Positions 1-12,100 of a stretch of 64,000 nt of DNA are shown in pieces; the stretch's first letter is position 1, and every line of letters starts with the position of its first letter. The stretch lies in NCBI GenBank assembly GCA_008330645.1, contig VLTN01000070.1:62001-126000 (forward strand), written 5' to 3'. Source of the stretch: Cafeteria roenbergensis (lineage: Eukaryota; Sar; Bigyra; Bicosoecida; Cafeteriaceae). Under the pieces are notes generated by a model, which saw only the letters and a program-made list of their open reading frames with translations, did not search any database and was not told the origin of the DNA. The position numbers were made by a program, and so were the translations under genes.

Positions 1-1
1 C

Positions 2-475
2 ACGCTGCGGCCAGTGGCGACGTCGTTCGGGCCAAGTGCCCGCCGGGGTCGCTTGACCACAGCCGCGTCGGAGAGCGAGGCCGGAGCAGTTGGCGGCGCA
101 TCCGAGCTGGCAGGCGGTGGCTCAGCGCCGGTGCTGCCTTCCCTCCACGGAATGCCGTCGTCTCCCGTCCCTGGGGGAGGCCCTCTGGCGCCCAAGGCCG
201 CGGGGCAGCCGGGCGGGGCCGCTGGGCAGCCGGGCGGGCGTCACCGCCTCGCCAGCTCGGCGGCCAGCAGCGGCTCCCGGGGCTGCGACTTTTTCGCCCA
301 GCACACCATGGGGGTGCTGCGTGCGCAGCGAGAGGCACTGGCGCGCTCGATGCTCGCCATGTCCGGGGGCACACCGCCCTCGCCAGCGCGACGGGCGCTG
401 CACGCGGCAGGGAGCGCAGTCGTGTCAACGAGCTCCTCTTCGAGGGGCAGCGCCTCGGTCGGGCTCGTCGGCTAG
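2..475 (+). CDS. 3' end of an unrecognised protein (5' truncated by window)
   Basis: An open frame enters the window from the left (first full codon at base 2) and ends at a stop at 473-475. It encodes about 157 residues rich in Ala, Gly, Ser and Pro. One stretch near residues 95-118 looks like an amphipathic helix (FAQHTMGVLRAQREALARS), which is more protein-like than the rest. No domain is recognised. The frame has no start that must be used, so I read it as the C-terminal tail of a gene lying mostly outside the window. Open frames of this size also arise by chance in this GC-rich DNA, so the call is tentative. Confidence 0.3.
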   Translation, partial: TLRPVATSFGPSARRGRLTTAASESEAGAVGGASELAGGGSAPVLPSLHGMPSSPVPGGGPLAPKAAGQPGGAAGQPGGRHRLASSAASSGSRGCDFFAQHTMGVLRAQREALARSMLAMSGGTPPSPARRALHAAGSAVVSTSSSSRGSASVGLVG

Positions 476-1029
476 GCGTTTCGCACGCATTTGAGTGGGC
501 GCTTCGCTTTGTGCGGCTTTCTTGAGAGACAGCGGTCCAAGGAGCAGGCGGCGCGCCACAAGCTGCAAGCGATCCACCACGCCACGCGTTTGCAGCACGC
601 AGCGTGCCGGGGCTTGAGGCCCCAGGCGCAGCCGTGCGAGAGCCACAGCCGACGCCTCTCTCACACAGTTGCCTTTGGCGCGCTCGGCAGAGCCGGGTGC
701 AGCAGAGAGCCCCCACGGCGATCCTCGCGCGGCGAACCCCGGCCTGCCACTCGGGTTCTCGGTGTCCGCACCAGACCCCTGAAAGGTGAGCGCCCGCGAC
801 TCAACGGGGGTGGCTGTCGTCGGAGCCCAGCCAGGCTGCCCCCCTGCCCCACACGACGCGCCCCCGCCAAGCGGCGGCGCTGCCCTTTCCTCTGGCGACG
901 CTTGCGCCTCCGAAGCAGATGTCACCGCTGCTGCTGCTTTTGCCTCGCGCCTGAGCGCCCCCTTCCCCCCCCCCCCCCCCCTCACTGCGGCCCTCTGCTG
1001 GCTGTCCCATGTGCACTCTGGTCCGCAGC
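476..1029. other. Intergenic region upstream of the cathepsin gene
   Basis: No supported gene is seen. The region holds a 17-base C run at 965-981, shortly before the cathepsin start codon, and one copy of the octamer GGCAGAGC at 686-693. It presumably contains the cathepsin promoter, but no TATA-like element is evident. Confidence 0.5.
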
Positions 1030-3367
1030 ATGCGCACCTTCTCCGTGGTTCTCGCCGCGGTCGTGGCCGCCACGGCCATGGCCGGCAAGTTCCATGACTC
1101 GAGCCGCCCTTGCTTCCGCAAGTCCGAGGCACGCGACGAGGTCATCACCGGCCCCCGGATGCACGAGGCTCTCGACATGAGCGCCGTGCCCACTTCCCTC
1201 GACTGGCGCGTCCAGCTCCAGAGCATGGGCGGTTCCATCTCCGCTGCCCGCCAGCAGGTGAGCCCGTTGTTGAAGTGCCCTTGCGTGTGTTCCGAGCTGG
1301 CGTCTCGTGGCTGCCCGCCCCATGCCAAGCTCTCCACGCCCGCTGCTCCCCCCCTCCCCCCCCTCCTTTTTTCGTTTTGCGCGCCCCGCCCCTTGAGGTC
1401 CCGCAGCACCAGCCCCAGTGAGTTCGCCGTCCGGCAGGATGTTCCCCCGGCGGCGCTTCGGCCCGCAGCCGCCAGGTCCCGCGCTCCCCGTGCAAGCTGC
1501 TTGCTGCCCCTTTGCCTTGGCTTCGCTCTCCTCGCAGCTACTGCGGCGCGTGCTGGGCCTTCGCCGCCACCTCGGCCATGTCTGACCGCCTGCGGATCTC
1601 CGCGCGCGGCGCCTACCCCGAGATCGACATCGCCCCTCAGGTCGTGCTCGACTGCGACAACTACGACGACGGGTGCTACGGCGGCGACCCGACCACCGCG
1701 TACAAGTTCATCCACGAGAACAACGTGACGAGCGAGACCTGCAACCTGTACATGGCCCAGGGCCACTACAAGACCGGCCGCACCTGCACCTCCTCCAGCT
1801 ACTGCTACACGTGCTCCCCGTCCACCGGCTGCGCCCCCGTCGCCAAGTACGACGCGCACCACATCGACCAGTACGGCTCCATCTCGGGCGAGACGCAGAT
1901 GATCGCCGAGCTCCAGCGCGGCCCCATCACCTGCGGCGTGGCGGTCACCGCCGGCTTCGAGGACTACCGCGGCGGCATCTTCACCGACCCGACCAACTCC
2001 ACCAACATCGAGCACTCCATCTCCGTCGTGGGCTACGGCGAGGAGAAGGGCCAGAAGTACTGGATCGGCCGCAACTCCTGGGGCACCTGGTGGGGCGAGG
2101 CCCGCGGCTTCTTCCGCATCGCTCGCGGCTCGGCCAACGGCAAGGGCAACCTCTGCATCGAGTGCGACTGCCAGTTCGGCGTGCCCACCGGCTTCAAGCC
2201 GCCTTCCCCGCTCCCGCTCAAGGAGGGCGTCATCGCCCCCGAGCTGACCGAGGTCGTCGTCGACGTGGAGGCCGAGGTCTCCGACAAGGCCACCTTCGCC
2301 TGGGATGCCCCCGCGGCCGCCCCCGCCACCGGCGTGTACCACGACGAGTCCCGTCCCGGCGTCGTCGCCGCTAGCACCGTCGAGTCCGTCGTGACCGGCC
2401 CCACCGGCTGGCAGATGCCCGGCGCCGTCCCCGACGCGTTCGACTGGCGCAACGTCAAGGGCACGGACTTCACCACGTGGAACAAGAACCAGCACATCCC
2501 CGTGTACTGCGGCTCCTGCTGGGCCCAGGGCACCACCTCCGCCCTCTCTGACCGCATCACCATCGCCCTCAACAACCCCGCCGTGGCGCAGATCAACCTC
2601 GCCACCCAGGTTATCGTCAACTGCCGCGCCGGCGGATCCTGCCAGGGCGGCGACCCCATGGGCGTGTACGAGTGGGGCCACAACAACGGCATCCCCGACC
2701 AGACCTGCCAGGCCTACACCGCCACCAACGGCGACGGACAGTGCACCGCCCAGGAGGTGTGCCAGGTGTGCGCCCCGTCCAACTCCTCCTTCAGCCCCGG
2801 CAGCTGCAAGGCCGTCACCTCCTACCCCACCTGGAAGGTCGGAGACTACTACCAGATCCCCAACGACGTCGAGAAGATCAAGGCCGAGATCTACAACAAG
2901 GGCCCCATCTCGTGCGGCGTGGACGTGACCGCCCGCTTCGAGGCGTACACCGGCGGCATCCTCAGCGACCCCGTCGCCTTCCCCCAGATCGACCACGAGA
3001 TCTCCCTCGCTGGCTACGGCGTCGACCAGGCCACCGGCAAGACCTACTTCATCCTCCGCAACTCCTGGGGCACCGTGAGACCTCGCCGCGCCCTGCCTCC
3101 AGTGCCTGCCTCCCGCGGCTGCCTGCGCGTCTTGCCCGCCGCCCAGAGCGCCTGCCGCGTCGCTGCTGCACGAGCCCCCGCCGCTTGCCGACCCGCCACC
3201 GTCAAGCCTTGTTTTGCTGCTGCTGCCCCGCCTGCGCTTGTGTCTCGCAGCCCTGGGGAGAGGAGGGCTGGATGCGCATCGACTCGGACAGCAACGGTGT
3301 CAGCACCGCCTGCTCTGCCGGCGTGCCCATCATCACCAACGAGCAGCGCCGCGCCCTCGGGCTCTGA
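1030..3367 (+). CDS. Tandem cathepsin Z/X (two papain-family C1A units)
   Basis: Four exons: 1030-1257, 1407-1417, 1538-3074, 3251-3367, giving 630 residues. The N-terminus MRTFSVVLAAVVAATAMA is a signal peptide, so the protein should enter the secretory/lysosomal route. Two complete C1A peptidase units follow. Unit 1 has catalytic Cys in CGACW (about residue 85), His in EHSIS (about 239) and Asn in RNSWG (about 258). Unit 2 has CGSCW (about 407), DHEIS (about 566) and RNSWGTPWGEEGW (about 588). The NQHIPVYCGSCW context of unit 2 is the HIP mini-loop typical of cathepsin X/Z (carboxypeptidase-type exopeptidases); unit 1 has QQHQPHYCGACW. Propeptides are short, as in cathepsin Z. Family members normally have one unit (about 300 aa). 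An in-frame ATG at 1009 would add seven residues before the signal peptide. Confidence 0.9.
1407..1417 (+). other. 11-nt microexon of the cathepsin gene
   Basis: Exon 1 ends in phase 0 at 1257 (…RQQ, donor GTGAGC) and the YCGACW exon begins at 1538 after CTCGCAG, needing two extra bases. The 11 bases CACCAGCCCCA lie between CCGCAG (acceptor) and GTGAGT (donor). Inserting them restores frame and adds H-Q-P plus two thirds of a His codon, giving QQHQPHYCGAC. This aligns with NQHIPVYCGSC of the second catalytic unit. Frame, both splice sites and homology agree. Confidence 0.82.
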
Positions 3368-3966
3368 GCACCTATCGCAGCGGCAGCGCGTTTGGCTGCC
3401 GTGCGAGGCCCGGCTACGTGCCTCCCGGCGCGCTTGTCATTCAAGTGCAGCCTACGGGAGTTGCATCCTATCAGCCCTGGCCGCGCGCGGGCGCCGACGT
3501 GCCTGAGTGTCCCATTGCGCTTTTGCCCCGCTTGCGACCTTGCAATCAAGCTCCGAGCTGGCGCCCCTTTGGCCAGACCCCTCGTTGCACCCCACGCAAT
3601 GATTGACCAAGCCAAAACGCGACAGACCCGCGGCCGCTCCGGCGGCATCGGGAGGCAGTGCGACTGCACCGAGACTTCCGCTCTGGTAGTTGCCCGTTGC
3701 GCTTTCGGGCGGCGACCGAACGAACGAACGAACGAGCAAGTGAGAAGGCGGGCAGGGGGGACGAATGCCCTGCGTGCGCAGCGAGGGGCTGTGGTTGCGG
3801 ATGGGTCGAGTGTCGGCTTCGTTCGCCGTGCGGCTCTGCTCGACTTCCGTCCCGCTCGAGCTTCGGCCGCCAACCCGGAGCCACCGGGCCGGAGCGGCGC
3901 GGTGGACACGCCCTGCGTGCCCCGCCAGCGGCTGGGGGTGGAAGTTCTCGGCCCGGAAGTCCGGCA
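3368..3966. other. Intergenic region with a short tetranucleotide repeat
   Basis: No supported gene is seen between the cathepsin stop and the F-box gene start. A (CGAA)n run of about 19 bases lies at 3717-3735. The F-box frame stays open upstream to 3658, so part of this may be 5' coding sequence if an earlier start is used. Confidence 0.45.
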
Positions 3967-4606
3967 ATGGCGCAACGAGCAGAAAAGCGAGCGCGAGTGC
4001 CTTTGCTGACCGCGCTTGCGGTTGGCTGCGCGGCGGACGAGGCCATGCGGCGGGAAGCCAAGCGTGCACGCAGACGCATGCGCAGTCTGTCCCGGCAGGC
4101 GGCTCGGAAGTCAGGAACGGTCGAGGGCCAGCTCGCCTTGGGCGACTCGGACCTCTTTGCACCCGAAACTGGCGTGCGTCAGAACCTCACCAAGGAGACC
4201 AGAGTTATAGACGCGTCGGGTGGCGCCGTGCAGCAAGCGTATTCCGCTGCTCCTGTCCGGCCCAGGAAGCAGCGCAGCTCATCGCCCTCTCTGCACTGGC
4301 ATGCTGCCGAACTCGCAAGGCAACCGAGGTGCGGAGCCGCGGGTGGCATCGACTCCGCGGTGCCTGGCAAGGACCATAGTCCCCGCGCGTCGGAGCAGGC
4401 GTCAGGGACGGCGAGCGTGCGGTCAGCCGTGGCCGAAGCCGAAGCTGTGCTGCCGGGCAAGGCGGGCCTGCCACCGGGCCAGCGCGAGACAGCGGCGCTT
4501 GTCGGCGCGCAGCGCACGAACCCCTTGGCATCGGGGAAGACCCAGCCCCCGGGCGCTGATTTCCCAGCTCCAACTGCCGGCGCTTCGTCTGCAACCCATG
4601 GAGCCT

Positions 4607-4642
<36 letters not shown>

Positions 4643-6471
4643 TCGGCGGCAGCGTCGGCGGCACCCACGACGCTGGCGCCACGGACGGCGACCTGCACCG
4701 GCTGGGCGGCTGCACTCTTTCCGAGTCAGCTGCATCGGACGACGAGCTGGACAGCGCCTCGGCCGCTCGGCCCCGTGGGCAGTGCGGCCGCCCCCGGGCA
4801 CCCGGCACCGCACCCCGTTCGGGGCTGCTAGCCCTCCCCCCGTCGCTGCTCTCGCGGTGCGTGTCGTGGCTGCCTGCCGCCGACGCGCTGGCATGCAGTG
4901 CGGTCTGCACCCGCCTGCGGGGCGCTGCGCGCCGCCAGCCCCTCTGGCTCGATAGGGCCCTCGCGGCGCTCGGCTGCCCTCTCGTCTGCGCCCACGGTCA
5001 CGGCCACCGGCACGACTGGATGGCCACGGCGGCCGCGATCGGCAGAGCTCGCGCCGAAGTGGACCGCGGAAACGCCGCAGCGGCGGCCGCCTCGCGGCAG
5101 CTCATTGCAGTCGGAAGCTCGCGGCGCCACCGCGCCGCCCACTCCTCCACCGCACCGCGCCAGGTGGGATCGGGGGGCACCCTCCTTGGCCGCCTGCCCG
5201 CCTTCGCGCGGCAGACGGGCCGCATCGTCTGCCCCGTCTGCGGCTGCTTCGCGGTCCTCGACTCGCGCGCTGACCTCAGGGAGCATGTCCGCGTCTCTCA
5301 CTCCGCCATCGCTGCTCCGAGACGGGCGCACAAGGCGTGCACGCGGTTGGACGCCGCTGTTGCGGCGGCCGCTGCCGCTACGGCAGCGGCCGCCGCCTCG
5401 GGCGCGGCGCGGACAGGGGATGGCCCACGAACGCCCGCCGAGTCGCCCAGCGACCCGTCGCCCAGTGTCTCGCCGCCCGTGCCCGACGCGGCTGCAAGCC
5501 CCGCACCCCGCGGTGGCGGCACCGCCAAGAAGCCCCCCAAGGCCGCGTCCAAGGCCTGGCCAGCGGTGGCAGAGCACTTGCGCGCCTGGGCGGATCGAGG
5601 CCGGTCCACTATGCTCGCGTCCCAGCCATCGGCGGCAGCCTTTGGCGCCGCCCCGGGCGCATCCACACCGAAGCCCGGTCCTTTGGAAGCAGCAGCAGCA
5701 GCAGCAGCAGCAGCACCCGGTGCCGGCGCCAGCACCGCCTCCTCCTCGCCGCGCCTCCCGGAGGAGCTGGAGGCGCTGGTGGCGCGGCGGGCGCACGAAG
5801 TGGTGGACGCGGTTGCCGCCCTGCCTGCTGCGGGCTGTTGCGTGCCGCTAGCTGCGGGCGATGATGTGGTCGTGTACGTCGACGCCCGACCGTTGCTCTT
5901 TGGCCTGCAGCCGCTCGCGGTGGCGATGGATCGACTATTCGCTGCAGACCCGCTGGACATTGGCGAGCGGGCGCGAAGCCACTCCAGCAAGAGGGACCCG
6001 TCGCTGAGAGCGGCGGCGGCAGGGCTTGTGCGCGAGCAGCGGGCAGCAGGGCCGTCGCCGGGGGTGGCCGGACTCAACCCCGTGCTGGGCGGGCTGTTCC
6101 GCTCGAGATCGGCTCCGGGAGAGCCGTTTCCGAGCGACAATCTGAGGACGCAGCGGCTGCAGGCAGCGGGGCGAGCGGCGGGGCGTGTCGCCTCGCAGCG
6201 GCATCACGGCGCTGTCAGGCACGCAGCCGCGGGTGCCGCTGGGACTCGGCTGAGAATCCAGCGGCGAGGGTCTGGTATCTTCTCTGTCAAGCACACCGGG
6301 GCAGTTGCCGCGTCACTCCCAGACGTGGTGGTTTGCCCGCTGCCTCGGCAGCGCAGGGTCGATGCGCTGACCCGCATCGGCACCAGCGGCTTCGGCCAAG
6401 GCCTCATCGTCAGCCTAGTGGCCCCGGTCCTGCTCCTGACGACAACGGTCCGCGCCGCGCTGGGGAGCTAG
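3967..6471 (+). CDS. F-box and C2H2-like zinc-finger protein
   Basis: About 834 residues from the ATG at 3967; the frame is open upstream to 3658, so the start is uncertain. Residues about 285-335 (LLALPPSLLSRCVSWLPAA, then ALACSAVCTRLRGAA and LWLDRAL) match the F-box pattern, which normally binds SKP1 in an SCF ubiquitin ligase. Residues about 418-446 carry a CPVCGC…REHVRVSHS pattern resembling a single C2H2 zinc finger. The rest is low complexity, including a 12-residue Ser run coded by a CAG-type repeat (4607-4641) and an Ala run (about 5686-5714). A C-terminal conserved-looking segment (about residues 600-670, VVVYVDARPLLFGLQ) is unrecognised. Substrate-receptor function is inferred from the F-box only. 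Confidence 0.6.
4607..4641. repeat. (GCA)n trinucleotide repeat coding poly-Ser
   Basis: Uninterrupted GCA/CAG repeat, read in the AGC (Ser) register inside the F-box gene. A second, shorter one at about 5686-5714 is read in the GCA (Ala) register in the same gene. Confidence 0.9.
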
Positions 6472-6880
6472 CCTCGCCCAGCCGCGGGCCCTGTCGATAG
6501 GCGGCTGCTCGTTGCTCTTGTGCCGAGCGCCGCCTGGCCCCTCAGCCTGCTCGGTTCCAGCTGAACGCGCAAGGCATTGGCGGCAGAGGTTTCGAGCGTG
6601 GGCCCCGTATGTGCTAAGCAGCCGCATCGCACAGAGTCGTAATCGTATGCGCCAAATTTCGCCCGGAGCGCTCTCGGCCTCGAGAGGTTGCGCCACCACA
6701 CGCGCTGCGTTGCAAGACCGCCCGCAAGCCGCCGCTCGGCTCCGTTGCGCGCCCAAGCTCAACTGCGCGTCGGCACGCGTGACCGCAGCTGCGATGCACG
6801 CGCCAGCAAGCAGCGCGCGCTTCGGCCTCCCTGCCCAGCCCTCCCCGGGGGAGAGCGGCCCACCAACACGGATGCCCCGG
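6472..6880. other. Convergent intergenic region
   Basis: Lies between the stops of the F-box gene (+) and the TTLL gene (-). No gene or structured element is seen; presumably two 3' untranslated regions. Confidence 0.5.
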
Positions 6881-9113
6881 TCACTGCTTGTTCAAGCGAG
6901 TCGCCATCACGCCCACAAGCGAGTCAGGCGCCGCCCTGGAGGCGCGCCCTGCAGAGCCGGTTCGAGCTCGCATGCGCCCCGCCTGCGCCCGTGACTGCGA
7001 CAGAGCCCGGCGAACGGCCACCGTGCGCCCGCGCCCTCCCACGGCCGTCGAGTGCGCGCCGCTCTGCCCCCCCTGCGGCCTCCGCGGCGCTCCTGGCGAC
7101 CTCTCCGGGAGTGCCCCGCCCTGCGAGCGACGCGGAACCCTGGAGACGCGAGCGGGCTCCACCCTACGGTCCGTGGACGCGCCGCTCGGGTGCTCGCCGC
7201 CGCCAGCCCGGCCCGGAGCCCTGGAGAGCACCCAGCTCGGCAGCGCAGACACGACCGATGGCGACACACGGCCTGTCGGTAGAGCCAGCGGAGAGTGGGC
7301 GGCCTCGGACAGAGCCCCCGGCGCCGCAGCCGGCCGCACACCGCTCCCCGCACCGGCCGTTCGCGACGCAGCCGCGCCGGCAGCCAGAGCAGCGCGCGTG
7401 GCGCTGGGCACGGCAGCGGCGGCGGCATACGCCGGGACCGCTAGCCGGGGTAACGTCGACCACTCAGCGCCCGCCACCGCAGGCGACGCCAGCTGCTCCT
7501 GCGCCAAGGCGCTTTCGCGCCAAGGCGCCCCCCCCGCGGCCGCAGACTGAGGCGGGGCCCGGCCCCGAGCGCTGCGAAGACTGCTTGTGCCATTGAGAGA
7601 CAGCGCCGCCACAGCGGCCGCCGTGGAGGGGCCGCCCTGCGATGCGCCAGCGGCCGGAGCCCACCCCGCGCTGGCATGGCTGCCGGCGCCGCCCAGAGCG
7701 CCGCCACCCGCTGCTCCCCAGCTCGAAGCGCGCCCCACCGCCAGGCCGGTGCCCGGCGTGCGCCGCGGCAAAGCCGACAGGATTGCGGCGTCCGGCCGCA
7801 GCGGCCCCTTGCTTGACAGCGAGCGGCTCTGCAGAGCGAGCCGGGGAACCTGCCCGCCCTGCGTCCCGGCACCGGCGGGGTTGCCAAGTCCCGGCGGCCG
7901 TTGCTCCACAGCCAGCGGCGACCCTGGTCGGCACGCACCGACGCGCGGAGCGCTGACACGCAGGCTCCCGGCAGCTGCAAAGCGGCCCGAACCGCCGGCG
8001 CCCCCGCGGCCCGGGGGCGCCCCGGTCCCAGTCGCTCGCAGGCTTGCACGCCGCCGGGCCCCGGCCACCGCCTGCTCGCCGCCTGCAGCGGACCGGACGG
8101 ATCGGGAAGGATCGACCAGCTCTTGGGCGGCTGAGAGCTCAGCTGCAGAGCTACTTTCACTGGCAGAGCTTGGGGCTGACAGCCTTGGCGTTGAGGAGAG
8201 AGCGCGCGGGCTCGCAACCGCCCCGCGCCGAGCTGCCGCCGCCGCATCGGTGTCGGACCACGGCGTCGTCCCGGCTTCCTCGGCGCCCGCCGCAGGAACG
8301 CGGTGCCTTCCAGGCGCGCGCCTCCGGCCATGGGCCAGCGCGGAATCCGCAGCGAAGGGCCCTTGGCCGACGTCTGAGAGCGGGGTCCACGGCAGCGAAG
8401 CGGAGGGACCCGCCTCGCCGCTCGCCTCAGCCTCGCCACCGGCCATTGCGCTCCCATCGCGGGTGGGGTGCGACGGACGCTTTGGCGGTGCGTCGCTGAC
8501 ACGATGCTGACCGTCCCGTGATGGCAGCACCGCCGCGCTGCCACTGCGATCCCCAGAGCCGGTTGGCGGGCGCGACCCTTCCTGCCGAGCGCCCGGGCTG
8601 AGAGGACGCGGCGCTGACGTTGCCGCCGCGCCCGCCGCCGAGCCGGCCTCGCCTGCCGGCGGCTCTTCGTCCGCCAGCCAGTCCTCGTCGCCTCGAATCA
8701 GGGCCATGGCGGTTTCGCCGACGGGTCCGAGCGGCGTGGGAGGGGGCGGCGGCACGCTGTCGAGCCGGCAGTGCAGACGGTGCAGGGCCGCCGTGGCCCA
8801 AACGTCGACGACGGCGCAGGCCGCCGCGGACAGCACGGCATCGCTCTGCGGCGGAATGAGGTCGTGGATGTCGCTGGGGTCGGAGGGGTTGCGCGGGGCG
8901 GAGTGGTCGGATGACGTGGCGACCGACGCGGCAGCGGAGGCGACCTCAGCGCCGGCACACTCGCTGCTCGCGGAGCTGCTGGGGCCGGACGCTGATGGCT
9001 GGCTGGCTGGGGTGGGGCTGCCGTCGCTGGCAGAGCCGTGCGCCGCGTAGGCGAGGGATCCGCCCTCCTCGTCCTCGCCGTCGGCCACGTCGTCGCCATC
9101 CTCCTCATCGTCG

Positions 9114-9179
<66 letters not shown>

Positions 9180-12100
9180 TCAGCAAAGTCGACGCCGTGG
9201 CCTTCACGATCGCCGGCCCTGCGGGTGCCCCGGAGAGGCACGCGCTTCCGACCCGTGACGTCATCCGAACGCCTCTGTGCCACGTCATCCGGACAGTCGT
9301 CTTCAGCAGGGCCGTGGTGCCGCCTTGCCGCCTCCTCCACCGCCGGCCGCCAGTGAGCCAGCCACAAGTCCGCAAGCACCTTGCCGAACCGAGGCGGCCC
9401 CATGAGCGACGCGTACTCGCCCGAAGCAGCCGTTTCTGCCGTCGGGTAGATACGGTAGAAGTGCCCGCGTCGCTCGAATTCGTCCTCCAGTTCGCAAATC
9501 ACTCGCCACTCGCCGGGCAAAAGTTCTGCCGGCGTCGCGCTGAGCAACTCCGTGACCGACCGGTGGCGCATGCCCCCAATGGAGGTGTCCGCGGCAGCGG
9601 CGGCGGCAGCGGCGGTTGCTGACTCTGCCCTGGCTGCAACTGCAGCCAGCGCCGGCACCGAGCTTGCGGCTGACGAGACGGATCCGGAGGCCGAGGGCGG
9701 TCGCAATCGCCTCTTGGCAGAGCCCGACCTGGCCTTGACTGACCTGTGACGCGCAGACGACGGGGGCGCAAGCGCTGCAGCGGCAGCGGCGGCAGTGGCA
9801 GCGGCAGCGGCGGCAGTGGCAGCGGCAGCGGCGGCAGTGGCAGTGGCAGCGGCGGCGGCAGCGGCAGATACCGCACCTGCCTGCACTGCTGCGGTGCTTC
9901 GCTGACGTCGGAAGGATCGCCGTGACGACAGCAGCGCCGCTCGTGCCGAAGCGGCTGCATCCTCCGCAGCCTGCAGAGCCAGTGCAGAGAGGGATCCTTC
10001 CAGCGGGATGGTCCTTCCAGGAGCCTTGCGGCCCGCTCGCACGGCTCGGGATGCGGCCGCTCGGACGTCGGCGGCGTCGCCGGGGAGCGAGGCCGCCGAG
10101 CCGAAGGTGGCAGAGCCGCTGAAGGCAGACGCGCCGGACGCGGATCCCGCTCCAGAGGCCGCCGTTCCGGCCCTTGGCAAGGCGGCGGACAAGGCGGCTG
10201 CTGCCGCCGGGCAGGCGACGACGGCCGCAGCCGCGAGACCTGCCGCCTCGACGGCTGGGTCTCGGGACCGGCAGCTGCGGCTCTGCCGGGAGGCCGGTCG
10301 CGCCGGGCTGGCGGTTGCGGACGACGCCCCTGACGGGCTCTGCCGGCCCGTGAAGGAAGCGGCCGCGTCGGGGCCGAGGGCGGCTTCGGGCATGGCTGGC
10401 AGGTCGGCGGGACCTGCCGGCGTTCCGGCGAGGCGGCGCAGTCGCGCCCTCTCGCCGCTGCGCTTGCGGGCGACAGGGTCAAAGGGGACGAACCCTGCCA
10501 GGTGGAAGGCGTCGGTGAGAAGCCTGTTCTTGATGGCTCTGTCCATGGGGGAGGAGGAGGACAGCGAGGGGCTGACGTTCACCTCGATCAGCCAGGGGCG
10601 CAGCTTCGCATCCACCAGCACATCGAACCCGAACAGCTCCATGCACTGGGAGCCTGCCCCGGTTTCGCGCGGGTCTGCCCGGAACGAGCGCGAGGCGACT
10701 GATCCGAGGTCGGGCTCGACAGCGAATAGGGTCTTGATGACGAGGTCGTGGATGCGGCGGGTGAGCGCCACGGTGTCCACGCCCGTGGAGCGCAGATGGC
10801 GGAGGAGGGCGAGGAAGCCCCACTTGGATCCCTGGTCGTCGTTGTCCGCGGTGGTGTTCTTGACGAAGTTGGCGGATTTGCGGTTGACGCTGTAGTTAGT
10901 CAGGTGCGCGTGCCTGTCAGCCAGCGCCCGGCTCCCCGGCTTGACCGAAGCGTCGTACTGGGACGTTGCAAAGCGGGCCAGCCCGTCCCGGAAGAAGTAT
11001 ACTCGCGGGGGGTCGAAGCTGGTCACCAGGACGTACAGCCTGAGGTCGAACTTTCGCCCACCGACGAGCAGCGGCCTGGAGAGGTATCGCTGGGCGACGA
11101 GCTGCTTGTCGGGGGACGGGAGCGCGCGGCTGACCCCGCCAGCAGCGGCCGGGCAGCCCAGCGTGATCCCCTTCCCGCAGGACAGCGCGGGCGGCTTGAA
11201 GATCCAGATGGCGCGCGGGCGCCTCGCCATCTCGGCCTCGAGCTTGCCCCTCTCGCCGGGCAGCCAGAACGTCTGGGGAGCGACGCGGCAGCGCTCGCCG
11301 TGGCGGCGCACCAGCGCGTCGACGTTGCGGCTGAGGCGATCCTTCCTACCGAGGCCCCAGGATCCAGGCCAGTGGTTGCACTTCTGGTAGGGGTTGAGCC
11401 TGGCGACACGGTCCGCAGGCAGGTGCTTGGTCCAGGCGGCGTTCCAGTTGTCGCCCTCCGTGGGGCGGAACCCTGCCCGCTCCAGGGAGTTCCGCACGCA
11501 GTTGTACTGGTGAACGGCCCATATCCGGTAGAAGAGCTTGCGGCGAGAGTTGGCGGGCAGCACGCGGAGCTTCCGAGCTGGGAGGAACACGCGAGCACGG
11601 TGGGGGGGGGGGGGGCGAGCGAGTACCAGGGGCGGGGTCGTGGGAGGGGGGAGTGGCTTGGCAGAGAGAGAGAGAGCGCGAGAGAGATTGAGACCGAGAC
11701 CGAGACCGAGGCCGAGAGAGAGAGAGAGAGAGTGAGCGCTAGTGCGAGGCGGCCCCATGCGGGGCGAGGAGGGCTTCGGCCAGGCCTGTGCGCGGTGGGG
11801 TTGCGGCAGAGGTCGCCAGACCGTTGCGCGCAGCGGCACCACGCCACGGCCATGATCCGCCCATGGGGAACTGGTGGCAGACCGATAAACCGAGCTCGCT
11901 TGCAGGAGATCGTGCATCGCGAGGCGTCGCGGCACGCCGGCAGTTGTGCCGCGCAAGTCGTTTTGCAGCTCGGGACGAGCCTTTCTGCCACGGCAGGCTG
12001 TACGACTCCCCGCGCGGCCCTGACCCCGCTCGAATCTCACGTCGGTGGCGGCTCTCCTTGAGGAACGCTGGGTACTCGAAGAAAACGACTGGCTTGCGGT

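Noticed and set aside
1258-1537. A single 280-bp first intron in the cathepsin gene
   Set aside because: Flanking phases do not match; the two-intron model with an 11-nt microexon fits frame, splice sites and homology.
801-2996. 731-codon open frame antisense to the cathepsin gene
   Set aside because: Gly/Ala/Val/Asp-rich shadow of GC-rich third positions; no motif, and the plus strand carries clear peptidase motifs.
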